Shown: positions 54,776 through 63,712, counted from the first letter of the stretch. The stretch is DNA of 64,000 nucleotides from Mucilaginibacter pallidiroseus (GCF_007846085.1 NZ_VOEJ01000004.1:331363-395362); one strand, 5' to 3'. A program made the numbers and translations. Notes: generated from the letters alone by a model not told the origin.

Positions 54776-55713
54776 TGATCCTTGACGATTTTTTAAAATT
54801 TGACGCAAACGGTCTGTATTGCCGTTACGCCGATTTTTATCTCGACCCACAACAACCGGTTAAAACGGCCGTAATTTCGCACGCCCATGCCGATCATGCC
54901 GTTAGCGGTAATGCTACTGTTTATGCAACGCCGGCAACCATAGCATTTATGCAGTTGCGGTATGGTAAAAGCGCAGGTAGGGAGCTCTATACAGCCGCAT
55001 ATAATGCACCTTTTACCATTGGGGAGGTTCAAATAACTTTTATATCAGCCGGGCATATGCCAGGTTCGGCCCAGGTATTAATGGATTATAAAGGTATTCA
55101 ATATTTATACACCGGCGATTACAAATTACAGCCCGACGACACCTGCGAGCCAATTGAATGGGTACAGGCCAATGTATTGATAACCGAAAGCACATTTGCC
55201 GATCCCGCTACACAACATCCCGATCCGGTTCAGGAAATTAAAAAACTGGCGGATGTTAAATCGAACATATTGCTTGGTGCTTATGGAATTGGTAAAAGCC
55301 AGCGCCTCATCAGGATGATAAATGATCATGCTCCGCAAAAGCAAATACTTGTTCATCACAAAGTAATGCCTATAAATGCCGTTTATCAAAGGTTTGGCTT
55401 TGAGTTGGGCCCGCACCAAATGTATAGCCGCAAGCTGATGAAGGAGCAAAGCGAGTACGTGTATATTGTTCCGCCTTTTACATTCGATAGCTATATAAGA
55501 GCAACTGGAGTAAGGCGGTTTTTTGCTTCGGGCTGGAAAAAGCTGCAGGTAAATCAGCAGGATACCTTGTTTATATCAGATCACGCCGATTGGAACGATA
55601 TTTTGGAAGCCATAAAGCAGGTGAAACCACAGCAAATATGGACTTTGCATGGCGACGGCAGGCACCTAAAGGAGCATTTTAAAGATAGCATTGTGGTAAA
55701 AATTCTTAACTGA
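54775..55713 (+). CDS. Metallo-beta-lactamase-fold nuclease (ligase-associated DNA exonuclease-like)
   Basis: 312 residues with the beta-CASP/MBL metal motif HAHADHA (about 36-42), the second ligands in FISAGHMPGSAQ and YTGDYKLQ, and a late His in SDHADWNDILE. The family includes exonucleases encoded beside ATP-dependent DNA ligase and Lhr helicase; neither is adjacent here, so the DNA-repair role is inferred from similarity. Start overlaps coaE by 1 bp and the stop overlaps the next gene by 1 bp. Confidence 0.85.
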   Translation: MILDDFLKFDANGLYCRYADFYLDPQQPVKTAVISHAHADHAVSGNATVYATPATIAFMQLRYGKSAGRELYTAAYNAPFTIGEVQITFISAGHMPGSAQVLMDYKGIQYLYTGDYKLQPDDTCEPIEWVQANVLITESTFADPATQHPDPVQEIKKLADVKSNILLGAYGIGKSQRLIRMINDHAPQKQILVHHKVMPINAVYQRFGFELGPHQMYSRKLMKEQSEYVYIVPPFTFDSYIRATGVRRFFASGWKKLQVNQQDTLFISDHADWNDILEAIKQVKPQQIWTLHGDGRHLKEHFKDSIVVKILN

Positions 55714-55874
55714 TGTTGCAGCCGGGTACCGACTATTATATAAACGACGATGGCAATTTTGTTTTTACGGAAGCCTACCATAAAAAGCGCGGTTACTGCT
55801 GTAAAAACAAGTGTTTGCATTGCCCCTGGCTTTACGGGCGGGAAAAGCCGGTTACCCAAGCAAAGAATAAATAA
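55713..55874 (+). CDS. DUF5522-type Cys-rich microprotein
   Basis: A 53-residue protein found in the gap after the nuclease gene. The start shares a base with the previous stop (TGATG), suggesting translational coupling. The centre FTEAYHKKRGYCC, followed by KNKCLHCPWLYG, is the DUF5522 signature: four Cys in a CC-x3-C-x2-C arrangement, likely a metal or Fe-S site. Function unknown; coupling to the MBL nuclease hints at joint action, which is inference. Confidence 0.82.
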   Translation: MLQPGTDYYINDDGNFVFTEAYHKKRGYCCKNKCLHCPWLYGREKPVTQAKNK

Positions 55875-55900
55875 GTTATATTTGCTTCTTTATCAGATTT

Positions 55901-56350
55901 ATGGGAATAGAAGAAGATATCAAGAGCACCAACTTTGAGGATAATTACCACAAGGTAGTTATCAATATCAACTATACTTATGGGTGGATAAACAACTATA
56001 TGCGCCCCGAGTTTGAGAAATTTAAGCTTACCCAGCAGCAGTTTAACATTCTGCGCATATTACGCGGGCAGTATCCAAAACCGGCTACCGTGAACCTGCT
56101 TAAGGAGCGCATGATTGATAAAATGTCTGATGCATCACGCATTGTTGATCGCCTGGTGCAAAAGGGCTTGGTGTCACGCTGCACAAATGCCCGCGACCGC
56201 CGCGCCGTTGATATCCGCATTAGCGAAGAGGGCCTCGCCACCCTCGAGAAAATGGACAGCACCTTTAAAACCAAAGACCTTTTTAAACAAAACCTTACCG
56301 ACGAAGAAGCCGCCCAATTGAGCGATTTGCTTGATAAAATGCGGGGGTAG
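55901..56350 (+). CDS. MarR-family transcriptional regulator
   Basis: 149 residues with a winged helix: KLTQQQFNILRILRGQYPKP, then TVNLLKERMIDKMSDASRIV and the wing GLVSRCTNARDRRAVDIRIS. MarR proteins are dimeric repressors that usually sense phenolics or oxidants. The target cannot be read here; no clear palindrome was seen upstream. It ends at a strong terminator. Confidence 0.93.
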   Translation: MGIEEDIKSTNFEDNYHKVVININYTYGWINNYMRPEFEKFKLTQQQFNILRILRGQYPKPATVNLLKERMIDKMSDASRIVDRLVQKGLVSRCTNARDRRAVDIRISEEGLATLEKMDSTFKTKDLFKQNLTDEEAAQLSDLLDKMRG

Positions 56351-56370
56351 TTTTACATACAAAATGTTAA

Positions 56371-56399
56371 GGCGTTTGCGGGAGCAAGCGCCTTTTTTT
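56371..56399 (+). terminator. Intrinsic terminator after marR
   Basis: GGCGTTTGC-GGGA-GCAAGCGCC (one G-U pair) followed by seven T. It closes the operon that begins at nusB. Confidence 0.88.
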
Positions 56400-56409
56400 C
56401 AAAACTTCT

Positions 56410-56979
56410 CTAAGCCCTAAATCCCGGCTGCCATTTCTTAAACCCAACAGCAAATAACCAGCCCACCAAACTACCGTAAATGGCCCCACAGGTAATATCT
56501 AAAGGGAAGTGTACGCCTACGTAAATCTGTGCAAAGCATACAGTGGCCGCCCATACAACCAGTGCCGGAGCAACCCATTTCCATCGCCTGTAAAACAGGC
56601 AGCTTAAAAATATGGCTATGGCAAAATGGTCGGTGGCATGGGTGGAAGGAAAGCTGTATCCCGTGCCGCAAGGTACGCGGCTAATAACCGTTGCGGTAGT
56701 TACAGGATCGCGACAGGGGCGCAGGCGTTGTACCTGTTTTTTAACGAGGCTGGCGCTGGTAAAATCAGCAAAGCCAACAGCTAAACAAAGCATTAATATT
56801 AAGATAGCGCCTTGTTTAAGGTACTTCCAGATACAAAAGCCGATGATGAAAATGTAAAGCGGTATCCAAAACTTTGGGTTACGCATCAGGGGCATTATCC
56901 AATCAAAAAAAGCATTGGTGCAATCGGTATTAATAAAGCGAAACAGTTGCCTGTCGAGGTCTAAAAGTGCGTTGAGCAT
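56410..56979 (-). CDS. PAP2-family membrane phosphatase
   Basis: 189 residues, five to six membrane helices. All three PAP2 motifs are present: KKQVQRLRP (K-x6-RP), YSFPSTHATDH (PSxH; Thr replaces the usual Gly), and VGVHFPLDITCGA (H-x3-D). Lipid phosphatase such as an undecaprenyl-diphosphate or phosphatidate phosphatase; the exact substrate is not decidable. It is monocistronic and convergent with marR. Confidence 0.92.
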   Translation of the reverse strand: MLNALLDLDRQLFRFINTDCTNAFFDWIMPLMRNPKFWIPLYIFIIGFCIWKYLKQGAILILMLCLAVGFADFTSASLVKKQVQRLRPCRDPVTTATVISRVPCGTGYSFPSTHATDHFAIAIFLSCLFYRRWKWVAPALVVWAATVCFAQIYVGVHFPLDITCGAIYGSLVGWLFAVGFKKWQPGFRA

Positions 56980-57067
56980 TGCCTTTATGCAGATATGTTG
57001 ATAGCCTTAAGTTTAAAGGCAGGTAAATATAGCCATTATGCAAGGGTTAAACAGGCATTAATTTTAC

Positions 57068-57097
57068 ATTGGTATCGGTTAAATATTGTTATTTTTG
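57068..57097 (+). promoter_or_regulatory. Promoter of glmM, inside the longest reading frame
   Basis: ATTG-N18-TATTTTTG, perfect -7 box. Transcription would start near 57104, so translation must start after it; the TTG at 57120 is then the first usable codon. Confidence 0.65.
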
Positions 57098-57119
57098 CAG
57101 CCTAATATCTATCAGCGTT

Positions 57120-58511
57120 TTGACATTAATAAAATCAATTTCAGGCATCAGAGGGACTATAGGCGGTAACGCCGGCGAAGGATTAACGCCTCTTGATATT
57201 GTTAAGTTTACATCTGCTTTTGGTAGCTGGGCCGTTAAAAGGTCGGGGCTTAAAAAAATTGTGATCGGCCGTGATGCCCGCATATCCGGTACTATGGTTA
57301 ATAATTTGGTTGTGGGCACCCTGCAGGGGCTTGGCATCGACGTGATTGACCTTGGCCTTTCAACCACACCAACGGTTGAAGTTGCCGTACCTGATGAGCA
57401 GGCAGCAGGCGGTATAATCATTACCGCCAGCCATAATCCTAAACAGTGGAACGCGCTAAAGCTGCTTAATGCCCAGGGCGAATTTATAAGCGATGCTGAT
57501 GGCAAGGAAGTACTTGAAATTGCCGATAGCAGCAACTTTATATATGCCGATGTTAACGACCTTGGCAAGGTAACGGTTGATGACAGCTATCTGCAAAAAC
57601 ATATCGACAAGATACTGGCCCTGCCGCTGGTGGATATTGAAGCCATAAAGGCAGCGAATTTTAAAATTGTTATTGATTGCATAAACTCAACCGGTGGCAT
57701 ATATGTGCCGGCGCTGTTAAAAGCGCTTGGCGTTGAAACCGTGCACGAGCTATATTGCGAGCCCGATGGCAACTTTCCGCATAATCCCGAGCCACTGCCC
57801 GAAAACCTGAATGCCTTGTCGCAGGAGGTTGTGAAGAAGCAGGCTAACCTTGGCATAGCTGTAGACCCTGATGTTGACCGCCTTGCGTTTGTCAACGAGG
57901 ATGGCAGCATGTTTGGCGAGGAATATACTCTTGTAGCTGTATCAGATTATGTTTTGAAAAATACCCCCGGTAATACGGTATCAAACCTTTCGTCAACCCG
58001 TGCCCTGCGCGACGTTACCGAAAACCGTGGCGGCGAATACCATGCTGCTGCTGTTGGAGAGGTTAACGTGGTAAATAAAATGAAAGAGGTAGGCGCCGTA
58101 ATTGGCGGCGAAGGCAATGGCGGTGTAATTTATCCGGAGTTGCACTACGGTCGAGATGCCTTAGTGGGCATTGCTTTGTTTTTAAGCCATCTGGCAAAAT
58201 ATGGTAAGCCGGTTTCTGTATTACGAAGCTCATATCCCGGCTATTTTATCTCGAAAAATAAGATCACGCTTACGCCTGAGATGGATATTGATGCCTTACT
58301 GCTGAAGGTGGAAGAAAAATACAACAAACAACCGCATACCACTATTGATGGTTTAAAGATTGAATTTGACAAAGAATGGGTGCACCTGCGCCGATCAAAT
58401 ACGGAGCCTATTATCCGCATTTATTCTGAAGGGAATTCTGAAACCGTTGCAAACGGCCTTGCAAACAAGATCATTACGGATATAAAAGAGATACTGAATT
58501 TAAACGAATAA
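57120..58511 (+). CDS. glmM: Phosphoglucosamine mutase
   Basis: Converts glucosamine-6-phosphate to glucosamine-1-phosphate for peptidoglycan and lipid A. 463 residues from the TTG at 57120, giving MTLIKSISGIRGTIGG, the usual family N-terminus; an upstream TTG in the same frame lies before the promoter's start point and is rejected. Catalytic Ser in TASHNPKQWN (near 102), Mg-binding DPDVDRLAF (near 249), and sugar-binding GGEGNGGVIYPE and RRSNTEPIIRIYSEG are in order. It could also act on related sugars, as PGM/PMM enzymes do. Confidence 0.92.
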   Translation: MTLIKSISGIRGTIGGNAGEGLTPLDIVKFTSAFGSWAVKRSGLKKIVIGRDARISGTMVNNLVVGTLQGLGIDVIDLGLSTTPTVEVAVPDEQAAGGIIITASHNPKQWNALKLLNAQGEFISDADGKEVLEIADSSNFIYADVNDLGKVTVDDSYLQKHIDKILALPLVDIEAIKAANFKIVIDCINSTGGIYVPALLKALGVETVHELYCEPDGNFPHNPEPLPENLNALSQEVVKKQANLGIAVDPDVDRLAFVNEDGSMFGEEYTLVAVSDYVLKNTPGNTVSNLSSTRALRDVTENRGGEYHAAAVGEVNVVNKMKEVGAVIGGEGNGGVIYPELHYGRDALVGIALFLSHLAKYGKPVSVLRSSYPGYFISKNKITLTPEMDIDALLLKVEEKYNKQPHTTIDGLKIEFDKEWVHLRRSNTEPIIRIYSEGNSETVANGLANKIITDIKEILNLNE

Positions 58512-58565
58512 AGCAGGAGTTACCCATTGCTTACTGCTCACTTTAACAAATAACTAATTTATACA

Positions 58566-59702
58566 ATGCGCGTTTACTTTGATAATGCAGCCACTACCGC
58601 TCTTGATCCTGAGGTTTTAAAAGAAATGTATAAGGTAATGGAAAGCCAGTTTGGCAATCCGTCGTCTATACATGCCCATGGTCGCGAGGTACGAACGGTT
58701 ATCGAGCGTGCACGTAAAACCATAGCAAACCTGCTGCATACATCACCTGCGGAGATCTTCTTTACAAGCGGTGGTACCGAGGCTGATAACACAGCTATCC
58801 GTTGCAGCATCATTGATCATAAGCTTACGCATGCCATTACAAGCCGGCTGGAGCACCATGCCGTGTTGCATACCCTGGAGGCTATAGAAAAATCGGGCCT
58901 TATCAAGCTAAGCTTTGTTAATACCGATAACAAGGGTGCGGTAGATTACGATCACCTTGAAACCTTGCTAAAAACCAATGAGCGCAGCCTGGTATCGTTA
59001 ATGCACGCTAATAACGAGTTGGGCACCATTACCGATCTTGAAAGGGTAGGTGATATAGCTGAGGCCTATAATGCAATTTTCCATAGCGATACAGTACAGA
59101 CCGTTGGCCATTACCAACACGATTTGAGCAAGCTGAAACTGCATTTTATGGTATGTGCCGGACACAAGCTCCACGGGCCAAAAGGCGCGGGCTTCTTGCA
59201 CATCAATCATAAAGTTAAGATCAACCCGATGATATACGGCGGCTCGCAGGAACGCAACATGCGTGGTGGTACCGAAAACGTGTATGGCATTGTTGGGCTT
59301 GCCAAAGCGTTGGAGCTGGCTTATTCGGAAATGGATGCACACCAGGCGCATATACAAGGCATTAAGTCATACATGAAGGCTAAACTGGAGCAGGAAGTTC
59401 CGGGCGTGACTTTTAATGGGGAAACAGACCCGTCCAAAAGTTTGTACACTGTGTTAAACGCATCATTCCCTGAAATGGAAATGGCCGATATGCTGTTGTT
59501 TAACCTTGATATTGCAGGTATATCAGCATCTGGTGGTAGTGCCTGCAGCTCGGGTACAGATATTGGTTCGCATGTATTAACGGCTATAGGCGCTAATCCG
59601 AACAGACCTTCGGTAAGGTTCTCATTCTCGAAATATAATACGAAGGATGAGGTGGATTACACGGTGGCTAAGTTGAAAGATCTTTGCCTTGTGAGCGCTT
59701 AG
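58566..59702 (+). CDS. Cysteine desulfurase (NifS/IscS-like)
   Basis: PLP enzyme that takes sulfur from cysteine for Fe-S clusters or tRNA thiolation. 378 residues. The start YFDNAATTALDPEVL is a family hallmark; the PLP-binding Lys is in CAGHKLHGPKGAGFL (near 200), with NNELGTI before it, and the active-site Cys in SGGSACSSG (near 324). The Cys loop is of the short group I type. There is no iscU or iscR neighbour, so its target pathway is open. Confidence 0.94.
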   Translation: MRVYFDNAATTALDPEVLKEMYKVMESQFGNPSSIHAHGREVRTVIERARKTIANLLHTSPAEIFFTSGGTEADNTAIRCSIIDHKLTHAITSRLEHHAVLHTLEAIEKSGLIKLSFVNTDNKGAVDYDHLETLLKTNERSLVSLMHANNELGTITDLERVGDIAEAYNAIFHSDTVQTVGHYQHDLSKLKLHFMVCAGHKLHGPKGAGFLHINHKVKINPMIYGGSQERNMRGGTENVYGIVGLAKALELAYSEMDAHQAHIQGIKSYMKAKLEQEVPGVTFNGETDPSKSLYTVLNASFPEMEMADMLLFNLDIAGISASGGSACSSGTDIGSHVLTAIGANPNRPSVRFSFSKYNTKDEVDYTVAKLKDLCLVSA

Positions 59703-59761
59703 CAACTTATTTTTCGGCATAGTCTTTGTTTTATATTAACTACATCAATAAAACAAAAACT

Positions 59762-60052
59762 ATGGAAACCAACGAGAGAAACCCGGAGTACAATCCAAAT
59801 ATCAATCCGAACGAAAATCCTGAAGAACAACAGTCACATCAGGAAGGTTCGGGTTACCACCGCCAATCAGAACAGGAGCAACAAAAAGAAGGTGCTGATA
59901 CATCATATAGCGAACAAACAGATGTAACGCCACCAAACAAACATGAGTTCCCATCTGAGGGTGTAGCTACAAAAACAGATTTTGCAAGTCGCCCGCATGG
60001 CCGTACCACCGGCCGTATGTTAGGCCACGAGCCAGGTACAGAGGGTATATAA
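59762..60052 (+). CDS. Small hydrophilic, disordered hypothetical protein
   Basis: 96 residues from ATG 59762; a longer frame begins at a TTG 12 codons upstream but the ATG fits better. Extremely rich in Asn, Glu, Gln, Pro and Ser (METNERNPEYNPNINPNENP at the start), with no signal peptide or membrane segment and a Gly/Arg-rich end (RPHGRTTGRMLGHEPGTEG). No family recognised. A strong terminator follows, so it is probably a real monocistronic gene. Confidence 0.65.
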   Translation: METNERNPEYNPNINPNENPEEQQSHQEGSGYHRQSEQEQQKEGADTSYSEQTDVTPPNKHEFPSEGVATKTDFASRPHGRTTGRMLGHEPGTEGI

Positions 60053-60087
60053 TAGCCCCCACGGCCCTCGAAGGGGAAGTAGGAATT

Positions 60088-60122
60088 AAAAACGCCATTC
60101 GTAAACTGCGAATGGCGTTTTT
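60088..60122 (+). terminator. Terminator after the hydrophilic protein gene
   Basis: AAAACGCCATTCG-TAAACTG-CGAATGGCGTTTT, perfect 13-bp stem with a T run. The stretch just before it (60053-60087) contains CCCCCACGG/CGAAGGGG-like bases that look like a piece of a dispersed repeat. Confidence 0.88.
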
Positions 60123-60137
60123 GTTATAAATTAGGCT

Positions 60138-60335
60138 ATGAGTTTAGAAATGTTAGTTCATGTACCGTTTATAACGTTTATTGGACTATTGCTTTATACT
60201 AAATCAGAGTCGTTACGAGTTCGGATTAAGCAACCTGCGATTTACTATTTACTACTGATATTTTTAAGCATCTGTATGTACTTCGGATTATTGGCAATAT
60301 TAGTCACAGTAAGTTCCGAGAATTCCCCATTTTAA
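60138..60335 (+). CDS. Small two-helix membrane protein
   Basis: 65 residues with two likely membrane helices (about 5-20, LVHVPFITFIGLLLY, and 34-56, IYYLLLIFLSICMYFGLLAI) separated by a basic loop. It starts at ATG 60138, and its stop lies just before the palindromic repeat at 60349. No family recognised. Small hydrophobic frames can be spurious, so existence is moderately supported. Confidence 0.4.
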   Translation: MSLEMLVHVPFITFIGLLLYTKSESLRVRIKQPAIYYLLLIFLSICMYFGLLAILVTVSSENSPF

Positions 60336-60348
60336 GTCTCATTTGTCA

Positions 60349-60437
60349 TGTCATTGCGAGCGATAGCGTGGCAATCTCGTCGCTTGTAAATATAAACGCG
60401 ATGAGATTGCCACGTCGCTGCGCTTCTCGCAATGACA
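60349..60437. repeat. Palindromic REP-like element (TGTCATTGCGAG family)
   Basis: An 89-bp imperfect palindrome: TGTCATTGCGAG ... GTGGCAATCTCGTCGC on the left and GCGATGAGATTGCCAC ... CTCGCAATGACA on the right, around an AT-rich loop. Elements with these arms are dispersed in many bacterial genomes as non-autonomous repeats. An opposite-strand frame across it (60332-60559) is not a gene. Confidence 0.85.
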
Positions 60438-60463
60438 TTTTTTAAACAGCCATTATAATAAAC

Positions 60464-60493
60464 AAAAAGGCCACCTGTTTCCAGATGGCCTTT
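60464..60493 (-). terminator. Terminator of accD
   Basis: On the minus strand AAAGGCCATCTG-GAAA-CAGGTGGCCTTT (one G-U pair) followed by TTTTTGTTT-like bases; it lies about 20 bp after the accD stop. Confidence 0.85.
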
Positions 60494-60512
60494 ATATATT
60501 GTCAAACTTAAA

Positions 60513-61394
60513 TTAAGCTTCGGTTTCTTGCTTCTCCTCTTTAACACCGAACGGTGCAAGCATTTTTAGGAATGAAGCCAATTTCTCTTTCATCTCTCGG
60601 CGATCTACGATAAAGTCAAGGAAACCATGCTCCTGTACAAATTCTGCGGTCTGGAAGCCTTTAGGTAAATCCTTTTTGATGGTTTCTTTAATAACACGCG
60701 GGCCTGCAAAGCCTATAAGCGCACCCGGCTCCGCAATGTTAATGTCCCCAAGCATAGCGTATGATGCGGTAACGCCGCCTGTAGTTGGGTCGGTTAATAA
60801 AGATATGTACGGAACTTTGGCTTGTGATAGTAAAGCCAGCTTAGCCGATGTTTTAGCCATTTGCATTAATGAAAATGCAGCCTCCATCATACGGGCACCA
60901 CCTGATTTGGATATCATCAGGAAAGGAATTTTGTTGGCAATGCTGTGATCTATTGATCGGGCAATCTTTTCGCCTACAACAGATCCCATTGAGCCACCTA
61001 TGAAGTTGAAGTCCATACAGGCAATAACCACATCCTGGCCGTTCATTTTACCAACAGCCGCACGGATAGCATCCTGTAAGCCGGTTTTTCTTTGTGTTTC
61101 GGCTACGCGATCAGTATATTTTTTACTGTCTGTAAACTCAAGCGGGTCGCCCGAGTGCAGGTTGGTAAACAACTCGGTAAACTGGTTGTCATCAAATAAT
61201 ACCGAAAAATATTCTTTTGAGCCTATGCGCAGGTGAAAGCCGCAATAGTGGCAAACATATTGGTTTTCAACCTGTTCGGAGTAATGCAAAGGTTTTTTAC
61301 AGTTGGGGCACTTGTTCCAGATGCCATCAGGAGCTTCTTTCTTTTCCTCAGTAGTTGTAATTATCCCTTTAACTTCTCGTTTAAACCACGCCAT
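60513..61394 (-). CDS. accD: Acetyl-CoA carboxylase carboxyltransferase subunit beta
   Basis: 293 residues from ATG 61394 ([11 protein letters not shown]); a start seven codons upstream is less likely. Zinc ribbon [13 protein letters not shown] with CHYCGFHLR (about 30-58), then the crotonase-like carboxyltransferase fold with [27 protein letters not shown] and [16 protein letters not shown]. Works with AccA to make malonyl-CoA for fatty acid synthesis. accA is not nearby. It is monocistronic. Confidence 0.96.
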   Translation of the reverse strand: MAWFKREVKGIITTTEEKKEAPDGIWNKCPNCKKPLHYSEQVENQYVCHYCGFHLRIGSKEYFSVLFDDNQFTELFTNLHSGDPLEFTDSKKYTDRVAETQRKTGLQDAIRAAVGKMNGQDVVIACMDFNFIGGSMGSVVGEKIARSIDHSIANKIPFLMISKSGGARMMEAAFSLMQMAKTSAKLALLSQAKVPYISLLTDPTTGGVTASYAMLGDINIAEPGALIGFAGPRVIKETIKKDLPKGFQTAEFVQEHGFLDFIVDRREMKEKLASFLKMLAPFGVKEEKQETEA

Positions 61395-61650
61395 ATCGTT
61401 ATCAGATTCTTTCAATTTTAGTGCAAAGAAACAAAAAAAGGTTTGAATAGGGCTTAAAAGTTAGCATAACTTACGCGCCAACGCTTTATGGTAAAATTAT
61501 CTTATTGTAAATAATACACTAATAATTGTACCGCTATGCGCTTAACAAGCTGTTTAACAACATAAAGCTTTTGCTAATTGTTTAACTTTTTATTACAACT
61601 TACAGCTAAAACCGTATTTTTTTATAACTTCGAACCCCAAACATACGCAC

Positions 61651-62730
61651 ATGGATTTAAAAAACTATAAAGGTGTACTGCACGGCGATCAGGTGCAGGA
61701 ACTATTTGAAGCAGCAAAAAAGCATCAGTTTGCTTTACCTGCTGTGAACGTAATCGGTACCAACTCTATCAACGCAGTTATGGAAACTGCCAAAGCAGTT
61801 AACTCGCCGGTTATTATCCAGTTATCAAACGGCGGCGCTCAATTTTATGCCGGTAAATCGTTAGATAACTCAAAATTGCAGGCTTGCATTTTAGGTGCAG
61901 TATCGGCTGCTAAACACGTGCATTTATTGGCAGAGCACTACGGTGTTGCTGTTATTTTACATACCGACCACGCAGCAAAGAAATTGTTGCCATGGATTGA
62001 TGGTTTATTGGAGCATGGCGAAAAATTCTTCGCTGAAACTGGTACGCCATTATTCTCGTCACACATGCTTGACCTTTCTGAAGAGCCAATTGAAGAAAAC
62101 ATTGAAATATCGGCAAAATACCTTGAGCGCATGGCTAAAATGGGTATGACTGTTGAGATTGAGTTGGGCGTTACCGGTGGTGAAGAAGATGGTGTTGATA
62201 ATACTGATGTTGATAGCTCACGCCTTTACACACAACCTGAAGAGGTTGCTTACGCTTACGAAGAACTGTCTAAAGTAAGCCCGCGTTTTACTGTTGCAGC
62301 TGCTTTTGGTAACGTACACGGTGTTTACAAACCGGGCAACGTTAAATTACAGCCGGTTATTTTGCACAACTCTCAGGAGTTTTTGAAAGAGAAACACAAC
62401 CTTACTGCCGAGAAGCCAATTAATTTTGTATTCCATGGTGGTTCTGGTTCAAGCCAGGAAGAAATTCGCGAGGCGATATCTTACGGTGCTATCAAAATGA
62501 ATATCGATACAGATATGCAATGGGCTTTTTGGGAAGGTATAAAAGACTACTACCAGTCAAAAGAAGGTTATTTGCAAACACAAATTGGTAGCCCTGATGG
62601 CGAAGATTCTCCAAATAAAAAGTATTACGATCCACGCGTTTGGTTACGTAAAGGCGAAGAAACTTTTGTTAAGCGTTTAACTACCGCTTTTGCAGATCTT
62701 AACTGTTTAGACGTCAACAGCAAGCTGTAA
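61651..62730 (+). CDS. fbaA: Class II fructose-bisphosphate aldolase
   Basis: 359 residues, the same length as Escherichia FbaA. Zinc and active-site blocks: ILHTDHAAKKLLPW (near 104-117), EIELGVTGGEEDGVDN (near 170-185), FGNVHGVYKPGN, FHGGSGSSQEEI and KMNIDTDMQWAFWEG. Cleaves fructose-1,6-bisphosphate in glycolysis and acts in gluconeogenesis. The codon use looks like that of a highly expressed gene. It is monocistronic with a strong terminator. Confidence 0.97.
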   Translation: MDLKNYKGVLHGDQVQELFEAAKKHQFALPAVNVIGTNSINAVMETAKAVNSPVIIQLSNGGAQFYAGKSLDNSKLQACILGAVSAAKHVHLLAEHYGVAVILHTDHAAKKLLPWIDGLLEHGEKFFAETGTPLFSSHMLDLSEEPIEENIEISAKYLERMAKMGMTVEIELGVTGGEEDGVDNTDVDSSRLYTQPEEVAYAYEELSKVSPRFTVAAAFGNVHGVYKPGNVKLQPVILHNSQEFLKEKHNLTAEKPINFVFHGGSGSSQEEIREAISYGAIKMNIDTDMQWAFWEGIKDYYQSKEGYLQTQIGSPDGEDSPNKKYYDPRVWLRKGEETFVKRLTTAFADLNCLDVNSKL

Positions 62731-62755
62731 TTAGCTTAATGACGCAAAAAAAAAA

Positions 62756-62788
62756 GCGCCGGTGTTTTAAACATCGGCGCTTTTTTTT
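62756..62788. terminator. Terminator after fbaA
   Basis: GCGCCGGTGT-TTTAA-ACATCGGCGC (one G-U pair) flanked by A and T tracts of at least eight bases. Confidence 0.9.
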
Positions 62789-62817
62789 AGTTTAATTTCA
62801 AACAAAGCCCCGCTAAA

Positions 62818-63321
62818 ATGTCATCACATCAGAAAAAAAACTTCTTCGAAAAATTTTCAAATTGGGCTACAGTAGCCACCGGTAGTTCGGCTGCTTTTAT
62901 CAGTGCAACGGTTGTTATTATCGTATGGATCGTTACCGGGCCGGTGTTCCACTATTCGGACACCTGGCAGCTTGTAATTAACACTGGTACCACAATCATT
63001 ACATTTTTGATGGTGTTCCTTATTCAAAAATCGCAGAATAAAGATTCAAAGGCCATTCATCTAAAGCTCAACGAGTTGCTTGCATCGCACCAGGGCGCAA
63101 GCAATCGTATGGTAAATATTGAGGACCTCACCGAGAAGGAGCTTGATCAGCTCCATAAGTTTTACATCAAATTGTCTAAATTAGCCGAACAGGAAGATGA
63201 TATAACCTGCACGCACTCTATAGATGCTGCAGAAGAAAACCACGAAACCAAGCAAACCGGATTCCGCTCAAAAACGCACTATCAAAATGCCCTCAAAAAC
63301 CGAAGTAAAAAAAGTAAATAA
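62818..63321 (+). CDS. Low-affinity iron permease-like small membrane protein
   Basis: 167 residues with the PF04120 core: FFEKFSNWATVATGSSAAF, a membrane helix (about 22-44), then TWQLVINTGTTIITFLMVFL (second helix) and IQKSQNKDSKAIHLKLNELL. The C-terminal 90 residues are a charged helical tail. The yeast Fet4 relation gave the family its name, but iron transport by the short bacterial version is unproven. The next gene starts inside its last 35 bp. Confidence 0.85.
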   Translation: MSSHQKKNFFEKFSNWATVATGSSAAFISATVVIIVWIVTGPVFHYSDTWQLVINTGTTIITFLMVFLIQKSQNKDSKAIHLKLNELLASHQGASNRMVNIEDLTEKELDQLHKFYIKLSKLAEQEDDITCTHSIDAAEENHETKQTGFRSKTHYQNALKNRSKKSK

Positions 63322-63712
63322 CCCTGCCGAATTAGAAAAAGTATTTGCCATACGCCGCGAAGTATTTGTTGACGAGCAAAATTGCCCGCCAGAGCTGGAA
63401 TGGGAGTTTGAGGATGAATCGACCCACTTTTTGGCAACGGTTGACGGCGAACCAGCAGGAGCAGCCCGCTGGCGAAAAACCGAAAAAGGCTACAAGTTGG
63501 AACGCTTTGCGGTACTATCAAAATATCGTGGTTACGGGGTAGGTGGAGCGCTTGTTAAAGCCGTAATTGCAGATTTGCCTGCCGATGCCGACTATGTATA
63601 CCTTCACGGCCAGGTGCAAGCCTGCGGTTTGTATGAAAAATATGGATTCCAAAAAACCGGGCCCGAGTTTGAGGAAGCCGGTATTAAGCATTATAAAATG
63701 GTGCTGGCTTAA
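63287..63712 (+). CDS. GNAT-family N-acetyltransferase
   Basis: 141 residues from ATG 63287, which overlaps the end of the preceding gene by 35 bp; a longer frame from 63224 would overlap by about 100 bp and is not needed. The GNAT fold has VFAIRREVFVDEQN, AARWRKTEKGYKLERFAV, the acetyl-CoA loop YRGYGVGGALV, and LYEKYGFQ near the end. It belongs to the ElaA/YjcF-like group of small acetyltransferases; the substrate is unknown. Translation is likely coupled to the iron-permease-like gene. Confidence 0.92.
   Translation: MPSKTEVKKVNNPAELEKVFAIRREVFVDEQNCPPELEWEFEDESTHFLATVDGEPAGAARWRKTEKGYKLERFAVLSKYRGYGVGGALVKAVIADLPADADYVYLHGQVQACGLYEKYGFQKTGPEFEEAGIKHYKMVLA

Noticed and set aside
60332..60559. 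75-codon minus-strand frame
   Set aside because: It runs through the palindromic repeat and the accD terminator, and overlaps the end of accD.
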